Shown: positions 1 to 18,061, counted from the stretch's first letter. The stretch is 64,000 bases of DNA from Amorphochlora amoebiformis (GCA_054601695.1 BAAHQB010000073.1:496001-560000), one strand, 5' to 3'. The notes: generated by a model not told the origin, from the sequence alone. Program-made: numbers and translations.

Positions 1-148
1 AGCGAGAATTGAGAGTGAGAAGCTAGAGAGTCTCAAGAGAGAAAGTGTCAGGTTTCGAACAAATATTTGAGTGCAAATATATATTGTCTAAATGAACATA
101 TCAGAAGTCTAGTATATATATATATATATATGTGTGTATATATATATA

Positions 149-194
<46 letters not shown>

Positions 195-339
195 GTGTGT
201 ATATACCTTTATTTATGTATATATAATGGTATATATAGATACATATATAAGTATATATTTATATGTCCATCATGTTATGTGTATATATACATACATATTT
301 AGGCAGAGAGAGAGTGGAAGGATCACCTAAGGGGCTATA

Positions 340-372
<33 letters not shown>

Positions 373-576
373 GTAATATCCACGTGATATATATTATATG
401 TATATATATATATATATATATAAATATATATATATATGTAACACACATGTATATCATATACATATATATACATATATGTACATGTGTGTATGTATTATAT
501 ATATATATACATATTAAGAGTCAGATAGAGTAGATATACTACGGAGAGAGAGAGAGATTGGAAGAAATGATCTAAC
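1..576. repeat. TA/TG microsatellite flank, no gene assigned
   Basis: Almost entirely (TA)n with TG/CA variants. The only non-repetitive islands are 1-75 (purine-rich), 300-335 and 540-576. The island at 300-330, read on the minus strand, has an AG followed by an open stretch that is in phase with the last assigned exon of the gene to its right (about GDPSTLSLP). It could be that gene's last coding exon, but the evidence is weak. Confidence 0.5.
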
Positions 577-956
577 CTGCAGGATTCGCCTTTACTGAAG
601 CCTTTAAAGCTGTTTTTCTCTTTTTCAGCTTTTTCTCCTGAAAAGCAAACAATTAACAAAACTGAACCAAAAATGAACTCGATTTGAGAATGGTCCAGTG
701 GGTTTATTTCTTAGCTTCTTTCTCTCTCTCTCTCTCGCCTGTCTTCCTCTCTTATAGTCTCTGACATATACACTGTTATTCCTTTCCTTGGACATATTTG
801 TATATATGTATACATGTATAGATAATATATATTTAAATGTGTATGTGTGTATATATTTATAAATAGTATACAACACACATGTATATATATATATATATAC
901 ATATATTTTGGTTTATAATTTTTAGTTTTACACATGTGTTTACATGTACGTGTACT

Positions 957-996
<40 letters not shown>

Positions 997-1960
997 TATA
1001 CATTTGTAAACATTTGTATATGTATACACCGATATATCCACATAAAAATATGTACGTATGCTACTATAGGCTAAGAGCTTTTCAGTTTGTTTAGAGTCAG
1101 GACCTCCTCGGCTTTACGTTTTGCCTTTTTCTCTTCCTGAATGTATATATGTATATATATATATATATATCCATATGAAAATACATAAAATATAGAAATT
1201 AAATAGATGTATAAAAATATTTATAAACGTGTGTTGAAATATTGTTTACATATATGTAATACACACATTAAATAGTATTTTAAACAAATACATCTCGTAC
1301 AGATATACGTATGCATACCAAGGTACTAACAAGATTAGCGTTGATCTCTGCCACACACGTGTCAATGATAGGGTTCGCGACTAAACTCAGCTGCTTGGCC
1401 ATCTCGATAAGTACGTTGGTCTGATTATATCAAATATTGTAATAATAATTCTCTATATATTCATACACCTGTATACTTACCTTTTTTTTTATGCATGCAT
1501 ACATATAATGAATAGAATGATATAAAGCTGTCTTATGTGTGTATATGTATGTCTCTTATGAATACGTGTATATATACTACATACATATATTTTCATATTA
1601 TATACTTATACATATATATATATATACAACATATATATATATATATATATACATACATATATACATATAAAGGTATACATATATACTATTCATTTTCACA
1701 ATTATCGATATCTTACTATGTACATTCGTATATCTTGTTGTCATAAAATATACTGATGTGGTGAAGGTTAGGGGATAGGGAGAGGGTTACTTTGATCCAG
1801 GTGTCGAACTTCAAGATTGCCTATAGGTGTTATATACAAATATATACATATATATATATATATATACATATATACACATATATATATACTTGTATGCATC
1901 CTGCAAATATATGAATTTGTACAAATCCTGTTGTAATGTATGTCACGAAGCGTATACTCG

Positions 1961-2027
<67 letters not shown>

Positions 2028-2271
2028 GTGGATAAAAGAGGAGAATTCCTGACCTCGTGACAATATGGAACTCCAATCTGAGCTAACAGCTTATTGTACA
2101 CCTGTAACGGAAATAGTCAAGCATAGATCCTGTGAGCGAACAGCTTATTGTGTACACTGTAACGCTAATTGTTAAGCATAGATCCTCATTTGTAACGAAA
2201 ATTGTTAAGTTTAGACCCAGACTTGTATATATTAATGTATGCGTAATACTATATATATATATATACGTATG

Positions 2272-2317
<46 letters not shown>

Positions 2318-3523
2318 TGCATATGTTTAGCACACATTTAAAAAAGAATGTAACAATATGTGCTTTAACCTTTATACATGTAACATAATATATGTATATA
2401 TATATATTATATGATACATTATATTATGTAATATACACACACCCACATGTATATAGAATGAAGTATTTTGCTTATTCTTACCAAAGATAAAACTTCGCAG
2501 AGGGAGAAGACCACCTCACAGTAGTCGAGCTCTATGGAGGCCGAAAAGGCTGGTATATTTGTGTACGGTATACATTAAGAATGCGTGATGCACATTCTAT
2601 CATACATATTACATTGTTATATTCATATACATATACATATATCCATATATGTACTCTATCTTAGATATATTCAATATTTATATATACATATATATATATA
2701 TATAGATTTATATTTATATATATATATATATGCATATATGTATATGTATGTACGCAATTGATTTATTCTGTACTCATATACTTATGTCTATATACAGTGT
2801 ATTTATATATTTGAGCTAATAATACACGTACAAAACTGGTAGTCGAGTTCTACCGAAACCAAGAAGGCTTTACGTATATTTGCTTATGTAGTATAATTAG
2901 TAGATGTAACTGACATGTGTTCATGTAAACTTAACTCTGTAGTTGTTATATGTACATATTATTACATATGAATATGTACATAAAATGGTCAACTACCTAA
3001 AAATTCAGTAAAGATAACCTTTCGCCCCACCTGATATCAACGTACAAGAAAACTCAACAAAACAAAACAAAAAGGTTCTTGCAAATGAAAAACACATTCA
3101 CCTTATGCAGCTGTGTCTTGAACGTCTGAGTACTGGGAACTGACCCCTTCTTATCCTGACCAGGGGTACTGACCGTCGTCGGTGGATACCACTTAAAAGT
3201 CGGAAATTTTCGCGCTGGAGCGGGAGAGAGAGAGAGAGTGAGAGAGAGGTGGAGAGAAGGAGGGAGGTGAGAGAAGGAGGGAGGTGAGAGAGGAACGGAG
3301 ATGAGAGAGAGAGAGAAAGAGAGGTGAGAGAGGAGAGAAGACGGAGGGAGAGAATGTAAGAAGGGAGAACATGTGGGAGAGGTAGAGGTATATATCTTAT
3401 AGGCATATGGATATAATATATATATATTTATATATATATATATATATTACATTCACATATTAACATAACATAAATACATATATATATATATATATATAAT
3501 ATATATATATATATAATATATAA

Positions 3524-3586
<63 letters not shown>

Positions 3587-4376
3587 CATATATATATATA
3601 TATATATACATGTGTGTGTGTGTATATGTAATACGTGAATGTGTTCGATGGATTACATTTGGAGGCGTAGTGGACGTAGTAGTCGAACTCTTGGATAAGT
3701 TGCATCATCGATTGGAGGAGGACTGTGCTATTGGGCTGGAAAATACAAATATTGATATGTACATGTGCATATTACACTTCCGCATAATATCCAAAATAGA
3801 TATAATAAAAATAATATATAATATATATATATATATGTGTGTGTGTACATATAAATTTCTTTACACAACATATGTATTATCTAAACAAGTATAATGACAT
3901 AATCGCATTCATACTACATGTTTATAAAATATGTATGTACCTTATAGGATCAGGATTAGGGTTGGGGTTATGATTAGTGATCCCAGAGGATTAGCTAGGA
4001 ATGGGGTTAGATATGGTTGCCCCACGTGTGAGGGTTAGGCGGGGTGAGTTTTAAGCTGTGGAGTCCAGATTCGAGGGTTTGGGTTTAGCGGTGTGGTTTT
4101 GGATACATAGAGGTTTACACATATGTTTGTACTTGTTCAAGGAGGCGACCTATGGATAAGCCGAGCAGAAACCAACGCTGGCATCTGCAGTAAATACATA
4201 CGTTCGACAGATGTATGTTATATTAAACTATGTATAACATGAATGTAAATATATATATAATATATTATATATACATAATGCACATATAGTTTTATATATA
4301 AATATATAAATATTATATATATATATATCATAGATAAACATTACAACATTTATATGGGAGAAAATATTTACATTTA

Positions 4377-4420
<44 letters not shown>

Positions 4421-4447
4421 CAAATATATACATATATATATATATAC

Positions 4448-4492
<45 letters not shown>

Positions 4493-4538
4493 CTGTATAC
4501 ATACATATAATATATATATATATATATATGTATTTCCA

Positions 4539-4589
<51 letters not shown>

Positions 4590-4623
4590 ATGATATGTAT
4601 ATATTTACACGGCTAATCCCTCC

Positions 4624-4721
<98 letters not shown>

Positions 4722-4793
4722 GTAATATAATATATATATAAATATATATATCTGTGTATGTATATGTGTATATATATACATATATGTATGATA

Positions 4794-4824
<31 letters not shown>

Positions 4825-5361
4825 GTATAATATATGTATGATAATATATATATATGTATTGGTCATTAAAAAATTAGTTTGCTGACCTGAGCTTCAGAGT
4901 GTCTTTATTGCGGTTACAAATCTGCTCTTTCGTGAGCTTCGCGATATTCATCCAGTGGACATTCCCCTCATGCACCCTCCGAAGATACGAGATGTCCGCC
5001 TTCCTCTATTTGTAAAATCGATTATAAATGTACTTCCAAGTTTATAACAGGTGAGAGGCCAAAGAGATGGCCACGTGGGTTGCGACCAAAGAGCGTAGAT
5101 ACTTGCCATCGAAATATGATCATGGGGAAGTGAGAACGCATGAATTCCGTGCGCACGTACAAAAATATTTATCATCTGTGAAGGGTCATGACTCATGAAT
5201 ACTGGGTTGCACGGTGGAGCGAAGGCACCCAATCGGATGGGAAATGCGAGAAGAATTAGGGAAATATGCTCATCAATCGGTAGTGAAACAACTACTAACA
5301 GCATTCAGAAGATATTTCAAACTCTCACCTTAAGAATCACTTGCTCTAGGTGATCTGCCAT
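577..5361 (-). CDS. Unidentified conserved-looking multi-exon gene (3' end unresolved)
   Basis: I do not recognise the family. Eleven minus-strand exons join in consistent phase with GT-AG borders: 5361-5329, 5005-4887, 4184-4133, 3735-3657, 3214-3102, 3030-2997, 2549-2482, 1820-1791, 1420-1331, 1136-1104 and 637-577. This gives 712 nt, about 237 residues. The start is [11 protein letters not shown] at 5361, 128 bases from the divergent PDE6D start. Visible traits are a helical, hydrophobic N-terminal half with [27 protein letters not shown] and [13 protein letters not shown] Pro/Thr stretch with FKWYPPTT follows, then [16 protein letters not shown] and [14 protein letters not shown], and finally a very Lys-rich tail over the last two exons ([16 protein letters not shown]). 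No signal peptide or clear membrane span is seen. The reading continues in phase 1 past 577, so the C-terminus lies further left. Exon composition and phase agreement make it a real gene; the function is unknown. Confidence 0.75.
2080..2218. repeat. 54-bp tandem repeat, about 2.6 copies
   Basis: Degenerate tandem units begin at 2080 and 2134, with a partial third unit near 2187. They share 'acagcttattgt' and 'aagcatagatcc' cores. The array sits in an intron of the leftmost gene, next to a (TA)n tract, and is not coding. Confidence 0.7.
2840..2869 (-). pseudogene. Intronic copy of the exon at 2482-2549
   Basis: On the minus strand this matches the first 30 bases of the exon at 2549-2520, including its AG acceptor, at about 23 of 30 positions. 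It encodes FLVSVELDY where the exon encodes FSASIELDY. The copy stays open and is soon followed by GT. It is either an exon relic or an alternative exon. Confidence 0.6.
3225..3380. repeat. Polypurine (GAGAGG) tract in intron
   Basis: Nearly pure A/G on the plus strand, with degenerate GAGAGAGG and GGAGGGAGGTGAGA units. It lies just upstream, in the minus-strand sense, of the exon at 3214-3102. There it provides the polypyrimidine-rich 3' end of that intron. Confidence 0.8.
3946..4110. repeat. Degenerate TTAGGG-like block in intron
   Basis: A GT-rich stretch with repeated 'attaggg', 'ggggtta' and 'gagggttagg' words on the plus strand. It resembles the other interstitial telomere-like blocks in this window but is more decayed. 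It lies in the intron between exons 4184-4133 and 3735-3657 of the leftmost gene. Confidence 0.6.
4626..4714. repeat. Long pure (TA)n microsatellite
   Basis: About 90 bases of uninterrupted TA dinucleotide in an intron of the leftmost gene. It is typical of the tracts found in most of the longer introns here. Confidence 0.9.
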
Positions 5362-5489
5362 CGCACCAGACCACTCCTGCACGCCATTAATCCGCTCACG
5401 ATTACTCTCTGGGGGAAAGCCGGGATTTACGAAGAGAGTCTCCAACTCTGGAGATTCCCAAGAGCTGTCGGTTTTGGAATCCCAGGAGA
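5362..5489. promoter_or_regulatory. Shared 5' spacer between divergent genes
   Basis: A 128-base gap separates the start codons of the leftmost gene (-) and PDE6D (+). It contains no TA microsatellite. A bidirectional promoter is inferred from geometry alone; no recognisable core element was found. Confidence 0.45.
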
Positions 5490-6067
5490 ATGGCGTCGAG
5501 TAAAACTAGCATTGAGAAGAAGCTACAAGGTCTGCACCTGGGGAAGGTTGAAGGTACCTCTGGGGTGTGCTGTCGTGAAAACAACGTAAACTAGATAGGA
5601 AATTAGCCCATGCTTGAATGAATACAGATGGAAAGGTGGAATCGACGGATTCAAGTGGGGTCAAGGCGACCTCGAGTGTACAAAGGATGAAAAAAATCCA
5701 GGAAGGGTTCAAGATCACCTACATGGAGATGAGCAATGTTGAGGACGGGAAGGTGTTGTGGCACGACTCGAAATGGGAGAAGATTTTTGAGGAGCAACTC
5801 GAGATCACTTTACCGAAGGCGATCTTGGCGGCTAAAGCGGTCTCCAGAACGATGCGGTTTTCGTCGAAGGAGGAAATTGGGCAATTTCGATTAGTGCAGA
5901 GGGTGTTACTACATGGTCAAATTTTGGAAGGTTTGTGTTGTATACTATGTAAACTATCTAGATATGTTTGTAAATTATTGTATTAGTATTAAAGGTATGT
6001 GCACATTCACACATACATATAAATTATGCATGCATACGTACTACACATATACATACTTACACAGTAC

Positions 6068-6117
<50 letters not shown>

Positions 6118-6172
6118 ATTATACTTTTATACATGTAAATATACATATTATATGTATATATAATTACATATG

Positions 6173-6211
<39 letters not shown>

Positions 6212-6407
6212 CTAAATAAATAAACATGCACGCACATACCTAACCTTTGTATAAATATATGAAAATATGTTATATACACATATTTACACGTTGTCTATGA
6301 ATGTGTGCGTGTGCGTATAGTGCAGTAGTTGTAAACATGCTTTGTATGCATATCACACAGTAGCATATAGCATTCGTATTCCTATATAAACACACATGTA
6401 TCAAAAC

Positions 6408-6454
<47 letters not shown>

Positions 6455-6930
6455 GTAATATATATACATATGTATGTATACAAGTGTATGTATTATAGTT
6501 ATACACAATTTCATTATATACATATATATATATATATATGTATGTATATACACACATATATATATATATGTATGAATATATATATATATATATATATATA
6601 TGTAAGTATATATATACATATATATGTATATATATACATACATGTGTGTGTATATATGTGAAAATATATGTATATATTATATCCAGTATGGAACTTCAAA
6701 GTCGGGCTTGTGATTCCTAATTCAGTGAACTCATGGCAGTGCGTGATTGAGTCGGCCGGTAAGAACAAGATGATCCCCGCGCACATCCTCAGGTAAGAGC
6801 CAGTAGAACGGTCACTGATGTACACTAACCTGAGTGCCTTATACCCAGTGGAAACATAACGATCGAGACGCAGTTCTACGACGGAGAGAAACCCATTGCC
6901 AAGGCGACACTCCGCGTGTTTTACAAGTGA
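5490..6930 (+). CDS. PDE6D: Phosphodiesterase 6 delta subunit-like prenyl-binding protein
   Basis: PDE6D is a soluble immunoglobulin-like chaperone that binds farnesyl and geranylgeranyl tails. It shuttles lipidated cargo, including ciliary proteins, and releases it through ARL2/ARL3 in other eukaryotes. Exons 5490-5553, 5628-5930, 6687-6792 and 6849-6930 join to 555 nt, 184 residues plus TGA, with GT-AG borders and consistent phase. Family-specific stretches are [76 protein letters not shown] and the terminal ATLRVFYK. The PDE6D core begins near residue 47. The first 46 residues (Lys/Ser-rich) are an extension relative to the roughly 150-residue animal protein. A shorter start at 5618 is possible, but using 5490 requires a good 74-base intron and gives an exact frame. 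The third intron is 56 bases; the second carries (TA)n. It converges with TUBE1. Confidence 0.95.
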
Positions 6931-7095
6931 TTAGCAAGTTCTACTTTATCAATTGTAAACACATTTTTAGCCTATATGGTAACGGGTATCGATATATATA
7001 TATATATATATATATAATTATATATATACAAAAACACGGGACGTAAACACATCCATCATCACTTTTGTGCAAACCTCCTAAATTCATATATATGC

Positions 7096-7129
<34 letters not shown>

Positions 7130-7709
7130 ATATATATTAAATATATATAAATTTATAACGTTTGAGGGGGCGTGTCAGTGAGGGATGAATGTGAAGACAG
7201 AATGACGAGACCGCCGACAAATTAGGTTTTACCGAATTAGTCATATGAGCGGAAGAACAGTTCATTAGTTTAAGTTACCGCTCACGCATATCGTAACTTG
7301 AAGTTAATACATATGCATATCATGATACACACACATATCTAGATATACACACATCATGATGCTAGATATATACCAGATATAACTAGAAGTTAAGTAGCAA
7401 TAGTCATACTCATGATCTCGGCTATATCAATGTCTAGAATGTATTAGGCTAGAATTATACTAGTTATAGCACAAGTCGATCATGTATCAACTATTAGAAC
7501 TAGCTAGACAGTAGAAGGTCTACTAGGTCACTACTCAGTAATACAACCGTAATTATATAATCTAGATAATCAGTATCTCTGAATCGCATACTATTATACA
7601 ACTAGAGTAATCATATTTTAATCATTATAATTAGCATAACATCGCTGAGCTGGATTAAACTACTACAGCTAGTACTAGCTAGACTAGTAGTACAGCTAAC
7701 CTTCTTAAT
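6931..7709. other. Convergent spacer with CTAG-rich zone
   Basis: No gene found. The first 250 bases hold the 3' side of PDE6D and a (TA)n tract. From about 7321 to 7690 the sequence contains about 14 CTAG tetranucleotides in 390 bases, mostly as CTAGA or ACTAG. Both flanking genes end here, so it probably contains both 3' untranslated regions. Confidence 0.7.
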
Positions 7710-9104
7710 TTAAATCGCTGGCAGTATTCTCTTTCTACTCCTCGGCACTGCCTTTTCTAATATCTCATAGTCTTTTGATAGTTCCTTCACACGTTGATAA
7801 GCTTTTTTCATGTGAGAGAGCTCCGTGTACTCCGTATAGTGATGCACATGTGCTCTCACTCGAAATAACTTGTGAAACCGCCCCGCAAGACCGTCAAGAA
7901 CTCCACGAATAGCAGAATTGTTCGCAAGGCAGAGGGTAGAATACGGCTGGTGAGCCGGAGGCGCCGAGCACAAGCCTATCTTGAAGCCGTCCGTATTCCA
8001 AGGAGCCATTTTTAATTTAGGCTTGAGCCTGTCGATGTTGCGATTGATATCAGAGACCTCGACACCCTTCCCGCGAACAATAAGACCGCAGGCAAAGTAC
8101 GTGCCTGAGCGGGGTTGAATAGTCGTCAGCTGGCACTCCCTTGAGAAGGCTGCTGTGAACATCTGATCAAGGCCTCGCGAACCGTAGACAAGCTTCTTAT
8201 TAGCGAGCGTTGCGAGCGGGGCCACAGACGATAGCAAGAGATGCAGCCTTGGAAATGGAACCAAATTCATGGTGATCTCGTTCAAGTCGACGTTCAGATG
8301 CCCCTCGAAGCGCATTGAACAGGTTAGATTGCAGAGAAGATGGGCCCCTATTGTGTTCATATCGTCGAACGCACGATAGCGTTCTGGTGTGGACCCACGT
8401 TTAGCGGATTTGTTCAGCAAGGTTGAGTCGTACTTGGACTCATTAACAGAGCTACGGGTGTCTGTTCGGCAAGCCCGCTTAGAGTCAATCCGCGAGCATA
8501 TGTCCATCAGAGCTTGGTTTTCAATTGGGAGGACACAATCGGAGTGTTGGATTAACTGATCGAGTGATAACACCTAATGAATAGAATGGGAATTAGCACG
8601 GTCTGGTTACTATATAATTGTGGCCGTGTAAATATGTACATGGGTGTCTGAGGGTCATGGGAGAATTCGTACTTGCCGTGAAAATATGTACATGGGCGGC
8701 TATGAGCCATGAAAACGACTTACAAGTCGTATATAAATGCGTGTGAAGCTTCCAAGTCATTACTCGCTTATGTTGGGGCGTAACGTACCGAATTGTAGGG
8801 CGAGGTTATCACGTCGTCATCTTCAGAGGGAAATACAGCTGTTGTGAAGCGATATACATCTGGATACTGTAAGAAATGTATGACTGTCATAAATCGATGT
8901 ATATACATATGTATATTATATCTATGTATGTTTTAATGTGTACATGTGTGTATATATGTACATGTGTATGTATATGTATGTATATATGTATATGTATATA
9001 TAAGTATGTGTCTGTATGTTTACATGCACACAAATTATATAGTCTTATGTATGTAATATAACATATTAAGTATAAATTTTGCATATACGTACTTTTACAG
9101 AGAA

Positions 9105-9159
<55 letters not shown>

Positions 9160-9359
9160 GACATATATATATATACATATATATGTATAATATACATATA
9201 TACATATATATATATATGTTCATAATATATTTGCATATGCATATATATATATAACACATATATGTATATACATTATATACATATATAAACGTACTACATA
9301 CATGATATATATATATATATATATATATATTTGTATGATATATCACACACATACATACG

Positions 9360-9391
<32 letters not shown>

Positions 9392-9399
9392 ACACATAG

Positions 9400-9430
<31 letters not shown>

Positions 9431-9643
9431 ACATATACATATGCGATGTGCATGTATATTTTTAAGTTTGATGACAACCTCGTCTGCCAGTTGGCCTAGA
9501 ATATACGTCCCAAGTCCAGACCCTGTACCCCCCCCAAGGGAATGAATAAGGAAGAACGACTGCAGGGAGTCACAAGTCTCCGCCTCACGCCTTACAGCTT
9601 CCTAAAACATGCTGCGCAAGTCAATTTATATTGAAATTTTTAA

Positions 9644-9679
<36 letters not shown>

Positions 9680-10106
9680 CGACACATGTATATTACATAT
9701 ATTTTACATATATCTGTACATTTACATACGTAAATATATACACAAAGGCACACATACACATAAATCTAAATATATAAACAAATCCAGCTCACATATACCA
9801 AACAACCCTCACCAGTATGTCTTTTGAGTATTGCTTGCCATATACACAATGACCGTGAGCCCAATTGTTGCCTGAGCCCGATACGTCCTTGATCAGCTGA
9901 TGCTCACTGAATAGCTCGCCAAGTGGTCCAGCGAGAACTTTATTGATGACTCCCTCTTCCATATCTACGAGAATGGAGCGAGCCTGTATTAATGTATGTA
10001 TTTATACATGTGTAACATAAATTTACATATTAGAACATGTACAATTACTACTTGTCTACGTCTATATATGTATATATATATATATATGTACATGTAAATA
10101 TATATA

Positions 10107-10186
<80 letters not shown>

Positions 10187-10387
10187 TTCTATACATAATT
10201 TACGTATGAAACACATATATATTGGATACGTTAAGATTATTAAACATACTTTTTCCACATAAGCACGGAAATTATATAATAAAATACGTATATATATATA
10301 TATATATATATATATGGAATATATATTATATATATATATATATGGAATATATATATTATATATATATATATTATATATATATATATA

Positions 10388-10418
<31 letters not shown>

Positions 10419-10480
10419 GGATTAGATATGTGTACATACATACGTATATGAACATAAGTAGATTTATTTATAAATATATT

Positions 10481-10525
<45 letters not shown>

Positions 10526-10534
10526 AATATTATA

Positions 10535-10568
<34 letters not shown>

Positions 10569-10625
10569 TATGAATATATATATATATGTATACATATATA
10601 CATGCAAATAAATAAATATATATAG

Positions 10626-10660
<35 letters not shown>

Positions 10661-10674
10661 CGTGTGAGTATATT

Positions 10675-10709
<35 letters not shown>

Positions 10710-11135
10710 CAATATATATATATATATATACTTATGCGCATAAACTTACATGTATACTATAAAGCAATATTTCAAATATCTGTACATCCCTCACACCTTC
10801 AAAGTACGAATTTTCTCCCTCCCATTCCCCACTGGCAACCAACGCGTCTTCCCCTCCCGCGTGTCCACGTTCCTGAAAAAACTATTCATCCAGTTACAAC
10901 ATAAGCTGTCCACAACTTTCGACACAACATTCATATCTACCTGCTTAAGGAGTCATCATATATCGGCTTCTTCGAGTATGTAGCATGCTCTTTGAGCGCC
11001 AGATCCCAAAATCGCGTTCCCAGCTGGATGTCCCGGAGAATTATCGATCAAATTATGACATGAAAGTCAACATTTTAAACTTCAGACCTGTAGGCCACAC
11101 TGGCCTATTTGAATGGTTATCAGCTCTCGTGGCAT
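7710..11135 (-). CDS. TUBE1: Epsilon-tubulin
   Basis: Epsilon-tubulin is a centriolar tubulin needed, with delta-tubulin, for stable triplet microtubules in centrioles and basal bodies. Seven minus-strand exons are 11135-11088, 11023-10941, 10881-10797, 9983-9813, 9601-9479, 8866-8789 and 8573-7710. They total 1452 nt, 483 residues plus stop, against about 475 in animals. Diagnostic stretches are an N-terminal [16 protein letters not shown], then [15 protein letters not shown] and [11 protein letters not shown], and [13 protein letters not shown] [12 protein letters not shown]. The tubulin nucleotide-binding motif GGGTGSG falls at about residues 152-158. Further stretches are [11 protein letters not shown] and [15 protein letters not shown]. 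Presence of the epsilon-specific NLVPFP region and [11 protein letters not shown] separates it from alpha, beta and gamma. The last exon is 864 nt, the longest in the window. Two introns (58 and 64 bases) are compact; others carry (TA)n. The glycine motif is encoded over a run of eight G. Confidence 0.97.
8622..8715. repeat. 52-bp tandem duplication with ACACGGC core
   Basis: Two units start at 8623 and 8675, sharing 'aaatatgtacatggg'. The reverse complement contains the 13-base word ATATTTACACGGC, which recurs in other introns of the window. It lies in a TUBE1 intron. Confidence 0.65.
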
Positions 11136-11360
11136 CAAACCCTACCCTGCCGGGGAAACAAAAGACCTTGACGCGGGACCTGGAATGGGAGTCACAGCCG
11201 ACAAAATCTATAGAATTTACGTTTTAAGTTCTGGATTCCGTAATTCTTCGGCTTTTACATGCCCCTTCCATACGCTTTGGGACGTTCTAGCAGGGTATTG
11301 AGGCCATTTTTATCAATATACTCTGTCGTAGGACTTGGAAGTAACCAACGAACGCCTGTC
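11136..11360. promoter_or_regulatory. Shared 5' spacer between TUBE1 and methyltransferase
   Basis: 225 bases between divergent start codons, free of (TA)n. A bidirectional promoter is inferred from geometry. No core element was recognised. Confidence 0.4.
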
Positions 11361-16268
<4,908 letters not shown>

Positions 16269-16911
16269 TCAAAACTGTTCGGTTTTGCAATATTCTAGAT
16301 ACTACCTAGATCTAGTAGATCTAGTAGATACAGGAGACTACTCATATGCTAATCGCTTATGATGATTATCAACAAATTTAATACAGCATGAAGCTATACA
16401 TATATACTAGATATGGTTAAGCGCTACCTCTAAACCTGACTCACGGAGTCTAGACCTGTCTCTAGTGTCTAGAACGGACTAGCGGAGTCTAGGGAGTCTA
16501 GAGCGAAGCTTACTCTAGTATTCCTAGTCGAATATTCATGTAATGTTTGGTATAAATGCTATCATGATACCAGTGATACTAGTGATAAACTAAAGTTCTA
16601 GAGTTGTGGCGCAGAAACATTCATATTCTGACCGTGCATAGCGACCAGTGATGGTCTAGTTCTAGAGTTGCTAGAGTTGCCTAGAACTAGTGGAAGCTGG
16701 CAGCTACTAGAGCTAGTCTACTACAATTGTATCTCTAGCTATAGAGACAACAACCATACCACTGGTTGCACGATACTATCAATGTGCTTGGTGTGCTATT
16801 CTCTAGATTCTAGCTCTAGTAGCTATTGCTAGTATATATACATGGAGTATTATGATACATTATAATATAGTACTAATCATCAAAAAATTTGGGCAACAGG
16901 TACGGATAATG
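16269..16911. other. Convergent spacer saturated with CTAG
   Basis: No gene found. Between 16293 and 16833 I count 27 CTAG tetranucleotides in about 540 bases, in words such as GTCTAGAG, GATCTAGTAG and GCTAGAGTTG, some forming short local repeats. TPMT-like (+) ends at 16268 and RMT2 (-) ends at 16912, so it must carry both 3' ends. Confidence 0.75.
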
Positions 16912-17685
16912 TTACGTTTTTTTTTCCTCTGTGTCAGTTGATGAAGTTGGCGCTATTGATCTAGAACCCTGTCCTCCAGTCCCACTCTTGCTCTCTTTCG
17001 CTACTTCCCTCTTGCAGATAGGGAGATAATAGGTGTTGCTCCAGAAGTACTTGCGGTTGACCCCTTGCCAGTCTTTCTCGCCGATGTTGATGTCGCACTC
17101 GGCAAATTGGGCATCGATTCCAAACTTTGCAAGCTCGATCTGCACTACCTGACACATCACCCCTTGGAAGACGATGTTGTCCGGGCAGAGGCCGTTGAAG
17201 AAACTATACGTCCCCCCTGGACGGAGAATACGGGGCAACCAAGAGTGAAACTCACGCATATCGTCGTAGTACTCGCCGTATGTGTCGAAAAAGATAGCAT
17301 CAAACTGCCCGAGCTCGTGCATGACGTCCTGCCACCTCCCTGGAACAATCGTGACGCCCTTCTTCTTGTCCCAGCCGTCTTCCCGCATCTTCTTCAGCAC
17401 ACCGCGATGAACCTCAACGATCGTGTGAGACTTTGGTTTGTGTTTTTGAAGCGCTGAGTCTATGATTCCCATGCCGAATCCGATGTTCAGCACGTCGAGG
17501 TTCTCCTTGGGGCACAGGATTTTAGCATGAGCCTCCATAAGAGGTGTCTCCCATTCCATCATCACGGCATCCTGGTGCAGGTGTAGCAATGGTGAAGAGT
17601 TTTGATGTATTATGTTTCTTCATATATATATATATATGCAATATATGCAGTGTGAATGATAATAAGCATAGCTACTATATATATT

Positions 17686-17722
<37 letters not shown>

Positions 17723-17776
17723 CACATATATATAAATATAAAAAAATAATAATATATATATATATATATATATTTT

Positions 17777-17810
<34 letters not shown>

Positions 17811-18061
17811 TATGTATATATATATGTGTATGTATACATAATACGTGCATACACACACACATATGTATATATATATTTTATATATATATATATATATTAT
17901 GTATCTAGAATTTTTTTTAAATATATATTCATACGTGTATATATATATATACACATATATACGTATATAAACACATATGTACATACGTATGTGCAGTGTT
18001 TCTTGTAAATAAATGTATTGCATCTACGTACATATTATGTAATACATATAGTGTCCTATGT

